A DNA stretch of 47,428 nt from assembly GCA_949373265.1 (NCBI GenBank), contig CASICT010000016.1, forward strand, positions 1 through 47,428, in the 5' to 3' direction. The notes beneath the pieces were generated by a model that saw only the letters and a program-made list of their open reading frames with translations, had not been told where the DNA came from and did no database searches. Shown one piece after another: positions 19,497 to 27,462 of the stretch. The position numbers and the translations under genes are program-made. Source of the DNA: Candidatus Poseidoniaceae archaeon. Its GTDB lineage: Archaea > Thermoplasmatota > Poseidoniia > Poseidoniales > Poseidoniaceae. Each line of letters starts with the position of its first letter. Positions within the stretch are counted from its first letter, which is position 1.

Positions 19497-19951
19497 TGGA
19501 GTTCAAGACCTCTGGTGGACGTATTGAAATTGAGCCGGTTAGAGAAGGTCCTACATTTTTCTACAAAAGTATGACTCTTCATATTGGCGATGTTTTGTGG
19601 CTTGAGGTCGCAGGTAGGAAGTACAAAGTCACAGCAACTAAAGTCGGAGATGTATGGTGGGTTCACCTTCTAGGCCATACCCTTCAATTTGAGATGATAG
19701 AACCCGGGGCGACCGGGTCGGATAATGAAAGTGGTCTAACTGCACCTATGCCAGGTAAAATTTTGGAAGTCTTGGTAATTGAGGGTCAAAATGTCTCTTC
19801 AGGAGATGCTCTGATGATCATGGAGGCTATGAAAATGGAGCACAAAATAGTTGCAGGTTATGATGGTGTAGTTGAAACGATATTATTTGCTTCTGGGGAC
19901 CAAGTTGAACAAGGTGCTGAGTTGTTATCTATTGCTAAACCTGTAATGTAA
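19496..19951 (+). CDS. biotin carboxyl carrier protein of the MCC complex
   Basis: This 151-residue carrier moves carboxybiotin between the carboxylase and the carboxyltransferase. The C-terminal lipoyl/biotinyl domain reads LTAPMPGKILEVLVIEGQ..., with EAMKMEHK at 110-117, where the central lysine (residue 113) is the biotinylation site. The first 70 residues are beta-rich and resemble the BT (coupling) domain of MCC/PCC alpha subunits. The ATG at 19496 shares a base with the upstream TGA (TGATG), and GAGGGGG at 19481-19487 serves as a ribosome-binding site, so translation is probably coupled to mccA. A TTG at 19493 would add one residue. Confidence 0.93.
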   Translation: MEFKTSGGRIEIEPVREGPTFFYKSMTLHIGDVLWLEVAGRKYKVTATKVGDVWWVHLLGHTLQFEMIEPGATGSDNESGLTAPMPGKILEVLVIEGQNVSSGDALMIMEAMKMEHKIVAGYDGVVETILFASGDQVEQGAELLSIAKPVM

Positions 19952-19960
19952 TCGAGTTCA

Positions 19961-19972
19961 ATTAATTAAAAT
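19961..19972 (+). promoter_or_regulatory. possible archaeal TATA box for the EF-hand lipoprotein gene
   Basis: An AT run (attaattaaaat) lies about 40-50 bases before the ATG at 20013, in the 61-base gap after the MCC operon. No ribosome-binding site is evident before that ATG. Placement is reasonable for a promoter with a short leader but is not decisive. Confidence 0.3.
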
Positions 19973-20012
19973 CCTACGGAACAGTTGATAAGTACAACGT
20001 CGTCGCGGAATC

Positions 20013-23000
20013 ATGGATAAAACCGTAGCACTATGTTTGACCGCCCTATTACTCCTTGCTGGATGTACCACTGACAGCACAGAAGATGATATTGCAGATT
20101 TGATCAATATAGCCGGATGTGACGACGAAACAGCCCTTAACTATCAAGAGGCTGGTGAAGGAGAAGTCATAGAAAACAGCACGACCAATTCAGCACTTTG
20201 TGCTTCTGAAGAACTAATAGAACAAGCACTGCTTGAATTCTTAGTGTTTATGGACGAAGGCCCTGATATGGATAATCTCACTTCTACTGTAGGTTACTCA
20301 ATGCAGGTTTCGGAAGTTTACGAAGGTTCGACATGGACTTACGATGAAACCATTATTATGTCACCTAATGGATATTCTCTAGTCATAGATGACAATTATG
20401 GAGAAGAATTCTGGCAGGAGTCGATTATTGCGTCTGGAAACCAGATTCAATACATGACAACAGATAGTGATGGCAATGACATACAACTCCGTATGACTCA
20501 TGCTCTTGAATTTTCAGAATTCGTTGCAGCAATGATGTCCGAAGACGAAATGGATGACATGGATGACATGGATGACATGGATGACATGGATGACATGGAT
20601 GACATGGATGAGAGGGATGGTTCCGAAGGCCGCCAAGCTGACAACTCCTCCAACGATGATGACACCACTGGTGCAGGCGATGGCACTGTAAACGACTCTG
20701 AAAATGGCGATGCAGGCGATGATAACACTGATTCTCTGCAAGGTAATGACTCCTCAATCGATGAAGAACCAACGACTCAAGAAGACTGTGAGGCAGAAGG
20801 TGGCTACTGGGCTACAGAAGAAATGGGAAGACGAAAATGGTACCATGAACACAGAAAGTTTCTGTGAATTCCAAGTAGATGAAGAACCAATGACTCAAGA
20901 AGAGTGTAAGGATTATGGTGGCGAATGGGCTACAGAAGAACGGGAAGACGAAAATGGTACCATGTACATAGAAAGTTTCTGTGAATTCCACGAAGATGAA
21001 GAACCAATGACTCAAGAAGAGTGTGAGGCTGATGGTGGCGAATGGGTCATTTATGAAGACACAGATATGAACATGGAATACTGTGATTACAACACTACTC
21101 CAATGACTAAAGAAGAATGTGAGTATTTTGGTGGCGAATGGGTCATTTATGAAGACACAGATATGAACATGGAATACTGTGATTACAACACTACTCCAAT
21201 GACTCAAGAAGAGTGTGAAGCAGCAGGCGGAGAATGGCATGCTGATGAAGTAGATGAAGAAACAGGAGAGATGTATGATACTCACTGCCACATGGACGAC
21301 ATGGACGGCATGGACGACATGGACGACATGGACATGAACGACATGCTTGACGAAGACGAAGATCCAGAATTCGAAGATTACACCGATGGATTGAGTTCTG
21401 ATTCAATCACCTTTACTGGTTTTGAAGTTACAAGCGAAGGTATTACCTTCAAAGGAACTGTAACTCTAGAAGGACTTGTCAATCTAGGAACTATTGAAGT
21501 CTACACAGCGAATGACTTCACCATTAGTGGATTCCACTTAATGGATACCGAAGAAGCAAACAACTGGGTAAAGTTCAAACTAATCACATCTGGAGATGAA
21601 GCCTCAATTGATGAGACAATACAACATTATGCTTTACCATTCTACCTATTCGACGTCACAGAATATGATGAAGATGAATCAGAAGGTGGATGGAGTTTCG
21701 AACGTGGTTTGGAAGACTGTGACCAAGATGGTGACAGCCTCCTAACTTACGAAGAGTTAGAAACTTGTGTCAAGACAGACCTTGTCAATGACGGATTCAG
21801 TGAAATGACTACTGAAGAGTTGCACTTAGAAGAATCATTCACAATGAGTGATATGGATTCTGATGGATATTTAGACCAAAGCGAATTCGATTACTTGTCT
21901 AATATGATGGTATCTGATGACACCCTCGGACCCGAATCCCAAGAAGACTGTGAAGCTAATGGTGGCGAATGGGTCATTTCATCAGACCCAGACATGTACA
22001 TTTCCTACTGTGATTACCTTGAACCCGAATCCAAAGAAGACTGTGAAGCTAATGGTGGCGAATGGGTCATTTATGAAGACACAGATATGTACATGGAATA
22101 CTGTGATTACAACACTACTCCAATGACTCAAGAAGAGTGTGAAGCAGCAGGCGGAGAATGGCATGCTGATGAAGTAGATGAAGAAACAGGAGAGATGTAT
22201 GATACTCACTGCCACATGGACGACTCTGACTCAGACTCTGACTCCCATACTTCAGATTGCTTGGATGAAGGATCTTCAATAGAAACTTCATTGATGTTGA
22301 TGAATTGGCCTGGCGACTCTTTTGAAGCAGCAATTTACTCATTCATTGCAGAATATGCTCTCAACTATGGTGGCGCTGTTGGCTGTTACCAGCACCAAGC
22401 AGGGGACGAATTATCTCCATACTACCACTGGGATGTAGCATTGGACCTAGAACATGCTTGGATTAATGACACTAGTAACCCAAGTGATGAGTCGCTAAGC
22501 GCAGTTGAATTCGCTCAAATATGGGTTGAGAATAACTATGAAAACATAGAAAACGGTTCTATGTTTAATGTAAGTTCTCAATTTATGGTAGCAGATGGCG
22601 GACTAGGATATGTTCAGATGACACAAGAAATATGTGAACAAATGGATGGTACCTGGATCAATGATAACAACTCAACAGAAAACTCTGACAATAACAGTAC
22701 AGACAACTCTGACAATGTAACAACAATGGAGCCATACTGTTACTTCGGGTACGAAGAAGAGAACAGTGTGCTACCAACGTCTGAACAAGCAATGGCTGCA
22801 TCAGATACTGACGGAGACAACAATGTCTCTTGGACTGAATTCAAGGCAGAGTGGAATGCAAACTGGACCGCTTTCGGAAACATTTCTGAAGACATGGACT
22901 TACGTGACACACTATATGAAGGATTCAACAATTCAGACTCTGATGACAATTCAATGTTAGACATCTATGAACTAGAAACGTTCCTGTATGGCATTAACGA

Positions 23001-24048
23001 ACTTATTGAAGAATTACTAGATAGTCCTGAATGGGCTTTCACTCAGATGGATGCAAATGATGATGGAGAAGTAAATGCTATCGAACTTGCTAACTCTAGC
23101 GATGAACTTGAAATGGAAGATGCGGAGATGGTCGTCGCTATGTATGATGTGGATAACAGCGATGGACTCAATATGTCTGAGTTTGAACTTATGATGTTTG
23201 ATATCGAATACGACATCGAACCAACTCTAGAAATGACGTTCCGTGCTTTAGATAGTAATAGTGACGGAGAACTTGATTCGATGGAACTTATGACAATGAT
23301 GAGTATTAACGAACCCGATGTTGAAGAATCTGAATCCGAATCTAAATTCCTTCTTCGAATGTTCGACGATGACAACTCTGGCGGACTCAACATTGACGAA
23401 TTTGACCGTCTGAAAATGATGAGTGATAACCAAGATGACCCAAGTGAAGAGAGAATGTTCAAGGGAATAGACCTAAACTCTGACGGAGAAGTTACTGCTA
23501 CTGAATTGGCACAAGCACCTGGAGAGGATGTTGTTCTTGAGGATATGCAAGTAATGATTGACATGTTTGATGCAGACGAAAGCGGAGCACTAAGTTTCTC
23601 CGAATTCGTAGCCATGTTGAACACTGACATGAATGACATGCAGCCAGATTTGCAAATGCTAGTAGTCATGTCCATGGAACAATTCCACGGAAGTCTAAGC
23701 GATTACAGCTTTACTCTTGCAAATTGTGATAGGGAAGTTGTTTGTTCTGAAGATGTATACTCTGTTCTTCTTGGCGATGTTATTGTTACCGAAGATTCGA
23801 TGTTGACTGGCCAATTATACCCTGTCTCCTTCATGGATACAGACGCTAGTGGTACAATCTCTACAGGCGATGTCATTATTGTAGATCACAACCAGTTAGA
23901 TGATCTGAATCTATCTGATTGGAACACACCGCGTCTTCATTCAGAAGAAGCAGGTGGCTACTCTGATGAGAACCCAATGATGCCAGGATTCACAGGACTC
24001 CTAGCAACCATTGGTCTACTCGGTGCTGCACTAATCCGCAGAGAGTGA
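20013..24048 (+). CDS. large acidic secreted lipoprotein with Cys-pair repeats, EF-hand loops and a PGF-type C-terminal sorting signal (one frameshift)
   Basis: Two overlapping frames, 20013-20867 and about 20820-24048, form one gene of about 1344 residues once a single extra base near 20821 is removed. Parallel repeats (GYWATEE then GEWATEE.EDENGT) locate the slip. The N-terminus MDKTVALCLTALLLLAGC is a signal peptide with lipobox. A unique domain follows, then (MDD)6. Next come about eight Cys-pair repeats of the form TQEECEAxGGEW...EYCDY. About eleven EF-hand-like calcium loops follow, for example DQDGDSLLTYEEL (21724), DTDGDNNVSWTEF (22804), DANDDGEVNAIEL (23050), DSNSDGELDSMEL (23251) and DADESGALSFSEF (23572). 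The end, MPGFTGLLATIGLLGAALIR plus RE, resembles PGF-CTERM signals cut by archaeosortase. It is probably a calcium-binding cell-surface protein; its ligand is unknown. A terminator hairpin follows. Confidence 0.85.
20550..20612 (+). repeat. 9-bp tandem repeat coding Met-Asp-Asp
   Basis: Six identical copies of ATGGATGAC are followed by a degenerate seventh (ATGGATGAG). They give (MDD)6-MDE inside the EF-hand lipoprotein. The unit is a multiple of three, so copy-number change keeps the frame. Confidence 0.95.
21034..21108 (+). repeat. 75-bp copy of the Cys-pair repeat module
   Basis: This stretch matches the first 75 bases of the module at 21130 without a visible difference. It encodes GGEWVIYEDTDMNMEYCD and the following linker of the lipoprotein. 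Confidence 0.9.
21130..21300 (+). repeat. 171-bp intragenic direct repeat, copy A
   Basis: It encodes a Cys-pair repeat plus the HADEVDEETGEMYDTHCHMDD segment. By eye it differs from copy B (22054-22224) at a single base: GAACATGG here, GTACATGG there, Asn to Tyr. The two copies are 924 bases apart inside the same gene. Confidence 0.92.
22054..22224 (+). repeat. 171-bp intragenic direct repeat, copy B
   Basis: Second copy of the module at 21130-21300 with one visible base difference. It is followed by a Ser-Asp run (DSDSDSDSH) instead of the MDD-like run that follows copy A. Confidence 0.92.
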
Positions 24049-24083
24049 ATCTGAATAGATACTGATTAGTTTCAGGATACATG

Positions 24084-24133
24084 CTTGACCCACCTCTCCA
24101 TTTCGGGGAAGTGGGTCAAGAAGTTGTTGTTTA
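24084..24133 (+). terminator. stem-loop terminator after the EF-hand lipoprotein gene
   Basis: CTTGACCCAC (24084-24093) pairs perfectly with GTGGGTCAAG (24111-24120). An additional inner stem (TCTCC with GGGGA) closes a five-base loop. A T-rich stretch (ttgttgttt) follows. It lies 35 bases after the stop codon. Confidence 0.7.
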
Positions 24134-24175
24134 TTCGACAGCCCTATTCTTCTGTCATATTCAGTTACCTTGATG

Positions 24176-24186
24176 AATAAATACTA
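24176..24186 (+). promoter_or_regulatory. probable TATA box of a leaderless promoter
   Basis: AATAAATACTA is centred about 30 bases before the ATG at 24211, with no ribosome-binding site between. This spacing would start the transcript at or close to the start codon, as is common in archaea. Confidence 0.5.
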
Positions 24187-24210
24187 AAAGTAGGCCGACT
24201 ATGGAATTGT

Positions 24211-25191
24211 ATGCTTGATCATGTTACCCACTGGGAAGATCTACCAGATGGGGAATGGTTAGATAACGACGAATACGGAGTTAATTGGTACCGTGCGAAA
24301 GATGGCACTCACTGGTATTCTGCAGAAGATGGCTTTCGTGTTTGGGAAGAAAAGGAATCTGAAACAATCCATGATGAGTATTCTTATGATGATGAAGCTG
24401 ATGATTTCAAAGAGATACCTCTTAAGAAGCGAAAGAGGTCACCAAAGATTGAATCATTTACAGCCGTTATTGGCGTACTGATGGCTTCATTTGTACTCGT
24501 ATTAACCCTTAGTGGTTCAATCCCAGAAAATGAAATCAATATCGATGTATTGAAGGATACCTCATCAGAAGGGGAGTTAGATAAAGTTCAAACATTCAAT
24601 TATCTCATTGTTGGAATTTCAGGTGCGACAATTATTGTATCATATCTAACAATGTTGAAAGCATCAAAATGGTGGTTGCTTTCTGCTCTCAATATTGTAC
24701 TGATAATTATACTAATGTTTACTGCGAATTTAACCGCATCAATTCTTAATGATATTGATACTAGGTCAATATTTGATGAATTTACATTCTATTCAGGGAT
24801 ATGTGGCATACTTGGATTCTTGTTGGTCGGAAAAGGAACCATAAGTGCATGGATGGACTTTGAACCAGATGACGAATTCGATGACTACTATGATTCGAAC
24901 GCTGATGAAGAAGAGGAAGATGAAGACCTACCAATTATTGCAATTGTAGTTTCATTCATTCTAATGTTAATCTTCGGGGCGATAGGATACCAGATTTACG
25001 ATATAGTTGCAGAACCTGATGAGAATCAACAAGTGGACAATTGGGATGGAGGATATTATGATGATTATGGAATGAGTTCTAATGATGAATCTACTTCTCT
25101 ATCAAATATATTCCAAGCCAATCAAGGCCTCTCGAATGTACATGATCCCGCTACAAATTATCGCTACAAGAATGCCATTTTGAATATGTGA
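24211..25191 (+). CDS. membrane protein with an N-terminal Trp/Tyr-rich domain; function unknown
   Basis: This 326-residue protein has an N-terminal soluble domain of about 45 residues rich in aromatic and acidic residues (WEDLPDGEWLDNDEYGVNWY, then DGTHWYSAEDGFRVWEE). An acidic linker, a basic stop (KKRKRS) and about five membrane segments between residues 90 and 270 follow, with acidic loops (DDEFDDYY, EEEEDEDL). The tail is Asn/Ser-rich. I do not recognise a family; the aromatic domain looks like a small beta-fold binding module. The last 90 bases overlap the convergent TSUP gene, and the encoded tail there (ANQGLSNVHDPATNYRYKN) may be an artefact of an undetected indel. A likely leaderless promoter precedes it. 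Confidence 0.7.
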   Translation: MLDHVTHWEDLPDGEWLDNDEYGVNWYRAKDGTHWYSAEDGFRVWEEKESETIHDEYSYDDEADDFKEIPLKKRKRSPKIESFTAVIGVLMASFVLVLTLSGSIPENEINIDVLKDTSSEGELDKVQTFNYLIVGISGATIIVSYLTMLKASKWWLLSALNIVLIIILMFTANLTASILNDIDTRSIFDEFTFYSGICGILGFLLVGKGTISAWMDFEPDDEFDDYYDSNADEEEEDEDLPIIAIVVSFILMLIFGAIGYQIYDIVAEPDENQQVDNWDGGYYDDYGMSSNDESTSLSNIFQANQGLSNVHDPATNYRYKNAILNM

Positions 25192-25851
25192 TGACTTCCA
25201 CTTTACCAGCCAACGCTTACCCAGTTGAACTCCCATTATTGCTGCAAATACTAGGCCGGCAATAATCCAACCTGCATCAAGGATTTGCCATCCTTCAAGT
25301 GTGACATAAACTGGTATTCGGACCGCATCAACGACTAGAGCCAATATCGCTGCAGTTGCCGCATATTCTTCTTTATTTGGTAGCCTTTTTTGTAAAAACA
25401 TTGCACGTAGTGCTCCTTGATGACCAGTCAATCCTCCAAAAAATCCCGAACCAAAACCACCGATTCTGTCTTCGGTATCTGGTAAACGAAAGTTTGTCCA
25501 ACTCTCGGTAACAGAAAGAATTGGCAAAATAATCAAAGCGATTCCAACAAGGAGTAGCAGTGGGTCTGCTTCGACCATGGTGTTTAGCGATGCACCGATT
25601 AATGCTCCCAACACCAGGGCCCATCCAAATCGTCGAACTGCAGTATAGTCAACACTTTCTCGCAATACTCGAAGTTTCATCGCATTGTGAGAGCCGTGAA
25701 CAACTGCCACAACAGCAATCGCCTCATGTGGTTCAAGCCAAAGAAAAACAATGGGAGTGAGCATTGTTGCTAGACCAAAACCAGCAGGAACCGTTAGTGC
25801 TGCTGCGATGAATGTTGCTAGTAGACTGAATACAATCAACATCTCGTCCAT
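25102..25851 (-). CDS. TSUP (TauE/SafE) family membrane transporter
   Basis: A 249-residue protein of eight hydrophobic segments arranged as two similar halves, typical of sulfite/sulfonate-exporter-like TSUP permeases. Family-like features are VPAGFGLATMLTPIVFLWL in the first half and GFGSGFFGGLTGHQGALRAM at the start of the second half, the G.GSGF.GGL.G..G motif. The C-terminal helix (NGILVAIICSGIMYI) is needed to complete the fold, so the stop at 25102 is probably right although it lies inside the convergent gene. Substrate is unknown; known family members move sulfite, sulfoacetate or other small anions. It is followed on the opposite strand only by the overlapping gene, and preceded after 77 bases by the DoxX-like gene. 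Confidence 0.87.
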   Translation of the reverse strand: MDEMLIVFSLLATFIAAALTVPAGFGLATMLTPIVFLWLEPHEAIAVVAVVHGSHNAMKLRVLRESVDYTAVRRFGWALVLGALIGASLNTMVEADPLLLLVGIALIILPILSVTESWTNFRLPDTEDRIGGFGSGFFGGLTGHQGALRAMFLQKRLPNKEEYAATAAILALVVDAVRIPVYVTLEGWQILDAGWIIAGLVFAAIMGVQLGKRWLVKWKSSHIQNGILVAIICSGIMYIREALIGLEYI

Positions 25852-25928
25852 GTTTCTGCCAAGTTAAACCATCTGATAATTTTACGTCTGTAAATCCAGT
25901 TAATTATCCAAATTGAACCAGTTATGGC

Positions 25929-26906
25929 TCATTTGATGTGAGTTCGAACTTCACACGATGATGGTTTCTTCGGTGCTTCACTAAATCCAAATTTACATGC
26001 CTCCTTCATCGGCCTTTTTTCACCAGCATCTATTCCATTGATTATTGCTTTAGCAGTTGTAACCTTGGACACACGGTCTATTGCGTACCATTCTTTACGG
26101 TTATTTTTCGTGGTACCGTGGGTTTTGGTTCCAAAGAATAGTTTTGCAAAGAATAATTCTACTGTAGCAATGAAAAAGAGAGAACGTCTAAACGGTATTT
26201 TCCATCCTTTACTCCAATTGAAATCTAAAGTCATAGTTTCGCAATTGAGTTTGAAACTTCTTCCATCCAAGCGAACACCAATGTCCTGAATAATCGTTTC
26301 ATCAAAGGAATACATTGCGTTAACATATTCTGCAATTTCCTTGTTAGGTGCAATCAGTGTTCTCTTTCCTTTTGGACCTGCCCACATGATGTCTGTGAAA
26401 CTACCAAACGGTGAGTCTTTCCAATCTCCAACAACAACTCTGTCTCCACTTTCAAATCCACACGAAGATATTCTTCCCGAAAATACATCCATCGATTTAA
26501 TCTGTTCTTCTTCGCCTTTGAATGGAGTAATCTCTCCAATCCAAGCAATTGTGGCGATAAGGATGATTTGTACTACTAATCTTACAAGATGCCAAATGTC
26601 ATCAAGACTAGTTCCATTCAATGGAATATCGTTGTACCACATATTGAAATTAGCCCAATACAAAACCACTAGCATCCACGCCATTCCGACCGAGGCCGAT
26701 GTTCGGGTTCTAGGAATAATCAACATCAAACCTAGAGTTGCTTCAATTAATCCACTAAGAAGTACCCAGAAACGTGCAGAGGGAAGAACTTCAGGCACAA
26801 TTGGTTCATACCAGGATGGATTGATGAAGTGGTCGATTCCTACATACATGAAAGCAAGACCTAAGCCTAAACTTAGAACATCACGTATGGTGAACTTTGT
26901 TGTCAC
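25929..26906 (-). CDS. DoxX-like membrane domain fused to an unknown soluble domain
   Basis: Residues 1-130 form four hydrophobic segments with the DoxX-like opening GLGLAFMYVGIDHFINPSWY and GLIEATLGLMLIIPRTR. Members of this superfamily occur with quinone or thiosulfate oxidation but many are uncharacterised. Residues 135-325 form a domain I do not recognise: GFESGDRVVVGDWKDSPFGS, GPKGKRTLIAPNKEIAEYVN, then a Lys/Arg-rich part with SKVTTAKAIINGIDAGEKRP. This second half holds one hydrophobic patch (RRSLFFIATVELFFAKLFFG) that may be membrane-associated. It is in the same direction as the TSUP gene and may be co-transcribed. The strong terminator at 26976 separates it from mc1 upstream. Confidence 0.65.
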   Translation of the reverse strand: MTTKFTIRDVLSLGLGLAFMYVGIDHFINPSWYEPIVPEVLPSARFWVLLSGLIEATLGLMLIIPRTRTSASVGMAWMLVVLYWANFNMWYNDIPLNGTSLDDIWHLVRLVVQIILIATIAWIGEITPFKGEEEQIKSMDVFSGRISSCGFESGDRVVVGDWKDSPFGSFTDIMWAGPKGKRTLIAPNKEIAEYVNAMYSFDETIIQDIGVRLDGRSFKLNCETMTLDFNWSKGWKIPFRRSLFFIATVELFFAKLFFGTKTHGTTKNNRKEWYAIDRVSKVTTAKAIINGIDAGEKRPMKEACKFGFSEAPKKPSSCEVRTHIK

Positions 26907-26975
26907 AGTTCTTCGAAATCATCTTGGGACATAAAGGAATGTTCAATGTCAGATGTGTTTCTGACTTCTAAAATG

Positions 26976-27013
26976 AAAAAAGCCCCTCCCAGAACCAAAG
27001 TTCTGAGAGGGGC
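26976..27013 (-). terminator. intrinsic terminator after the mc1 gene
   Basis: Read on the minus strand, GCCCCTCTCAGAA, a short loop CTTTG, then the complementary arm form a stem with 12 of 13 pairs. Six T residues and another T run follow immediately. It starts 48 bases after the mc1 stop. A hairpin plus U-tract is the bacterial layout and is unusual for an archaeon. Confidence 0.85.
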
Positions 27014-27060
27014 AAAGTCCCGCAAAACGGGTATCAGCAATTCAAAATTGCATCCTTAGT

Positions 27061-27324
27061 TCAAAGGTGCTCGATTCCTTGCTTGCTTACGTTAGCCTTC
27101 TTGATCTTGTCAGGAAGCCACGCTGGGCCGTTTGCAGGCTTGTCTACAGTGTCAATTCGTCCGGTGAAGACGTGGACTCTCTTGGTCCCACGCTCACGCA
27201 GACGGATGTCTGTGTGTCCGCGTGTAGCTGCTTTTAGTGCTGCTCCACGTGGTTGTCTGCTCGCAAAAACTTGGCTTGTATCTTTTCCGCTCTTCATGAG
27301 AACGAAGTACTTCTTTTCACCCAT
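27061..27324 (-). CDS. mc1: MC1-family chromosomal (DNA-bending) protein
   Basis: MC1 is a small basic architectural protein that bends and compacts DNA, first known from Methanosarcina and haloarchaea. This 87-residue protein has the family length and pattern: KKYFVLMKSGKDTSQVF at the start, the diagnostic SRQPRGAALKAATRG (residues 23-37), IRLRERGTKRVHVF (40-53) and PAWLPDKIKKANV near the end. About a quarter of residues are Lys or Arg. A GAGGT ribosome-binding site and a TATA box precede it, and a strong terminator follows, so it appears to be a single-gene transcript fit for high expression. No histone gene is in the window. Confidence 0.93.
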   Translation of the reverse strand: MGEKKYFVLMKSGKDTSQVFASRQPRGAALKAATRGHTDIRLRERGTKRVHVFTGRIDTVDKPANGPAWLPDKIKKANVSKQGIEHL

Positions 27325-27360
27325 TGGTTAAACCTCAAACCGCCTACGGATAACTAAAGG

Positions 27361-27372
27361 TTATAATATTTC
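27361..27372 (-). promoter_or_regulatory. probable TATA box of mc1
   Basis: On the minus strand, AAATATTATAA lies about 38-48 bases before the mc1 ATG, preceded by a GGGGGA stretch where a BRE would sit. This predicts a transcript with a leader of about 15 bases carrying the GAGGT site. Confidence 0.55.
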
Positions 27373-27383
27373 CCCCAATTAAC

Positions 27384-27449
27384 CGCTATACTGCGCTACA
27401 TATCGTACGCAGTAGCCCCTTTCGGACCCCCCGTTGGCGCAGTATAGCG
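27384..27449. repeat. 13-bp perfect inverted repeat with competing inner pairing, upstream of mc1
   Basis: CGCTATACTGCGC (27384-27396) and GCGCAGTATAGCG (27437-27449) are perfect complements 40 bases apart. The loop carries GTACGCAGTAGC, a second copy of the CGCAGTA core, which could pair with the left arm instead. The element lies 13 bases after the stop of the Lrp-domain gene and just upstream of the mc1 TATA box. It may be a structured 3' end, an operator for a dimeric regulator or a switch. No tRNA or known RNA family fits it. Confidence 0.8.
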
Positions 27450-27462
27450 AATGGCTATAGAT

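Noticed and set aside
20498..20772. Three minus-strand frames of 75-115 codons rich in Ser-Met or His-Pro repeats
   Set aside because: They are mirror readings of the (MDD)n repeat on the plus strand and have no start signals or independent motifs.
20539..22230. Possible CRISPR-like array because of regularly repeated segments
   Set aside because: The repeats are in coding frame, of unequal spacing, with related rather than unique intervening sequence, and no cas genes are present.
23043..23675. 210-codon minus-strand frame, Ser-rich
   Set aside because: It is a shadow of the EF-hand region: Asp/Glu codons read backwards as Ser/Ile.
27384..27449. tRNA or insertion-sequence end at the 13-bp inverted repeat
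   Set aside because: There is no T-arm GGTTCGA-like motif or cloverleaf, and no transposase or target duplication nearby.
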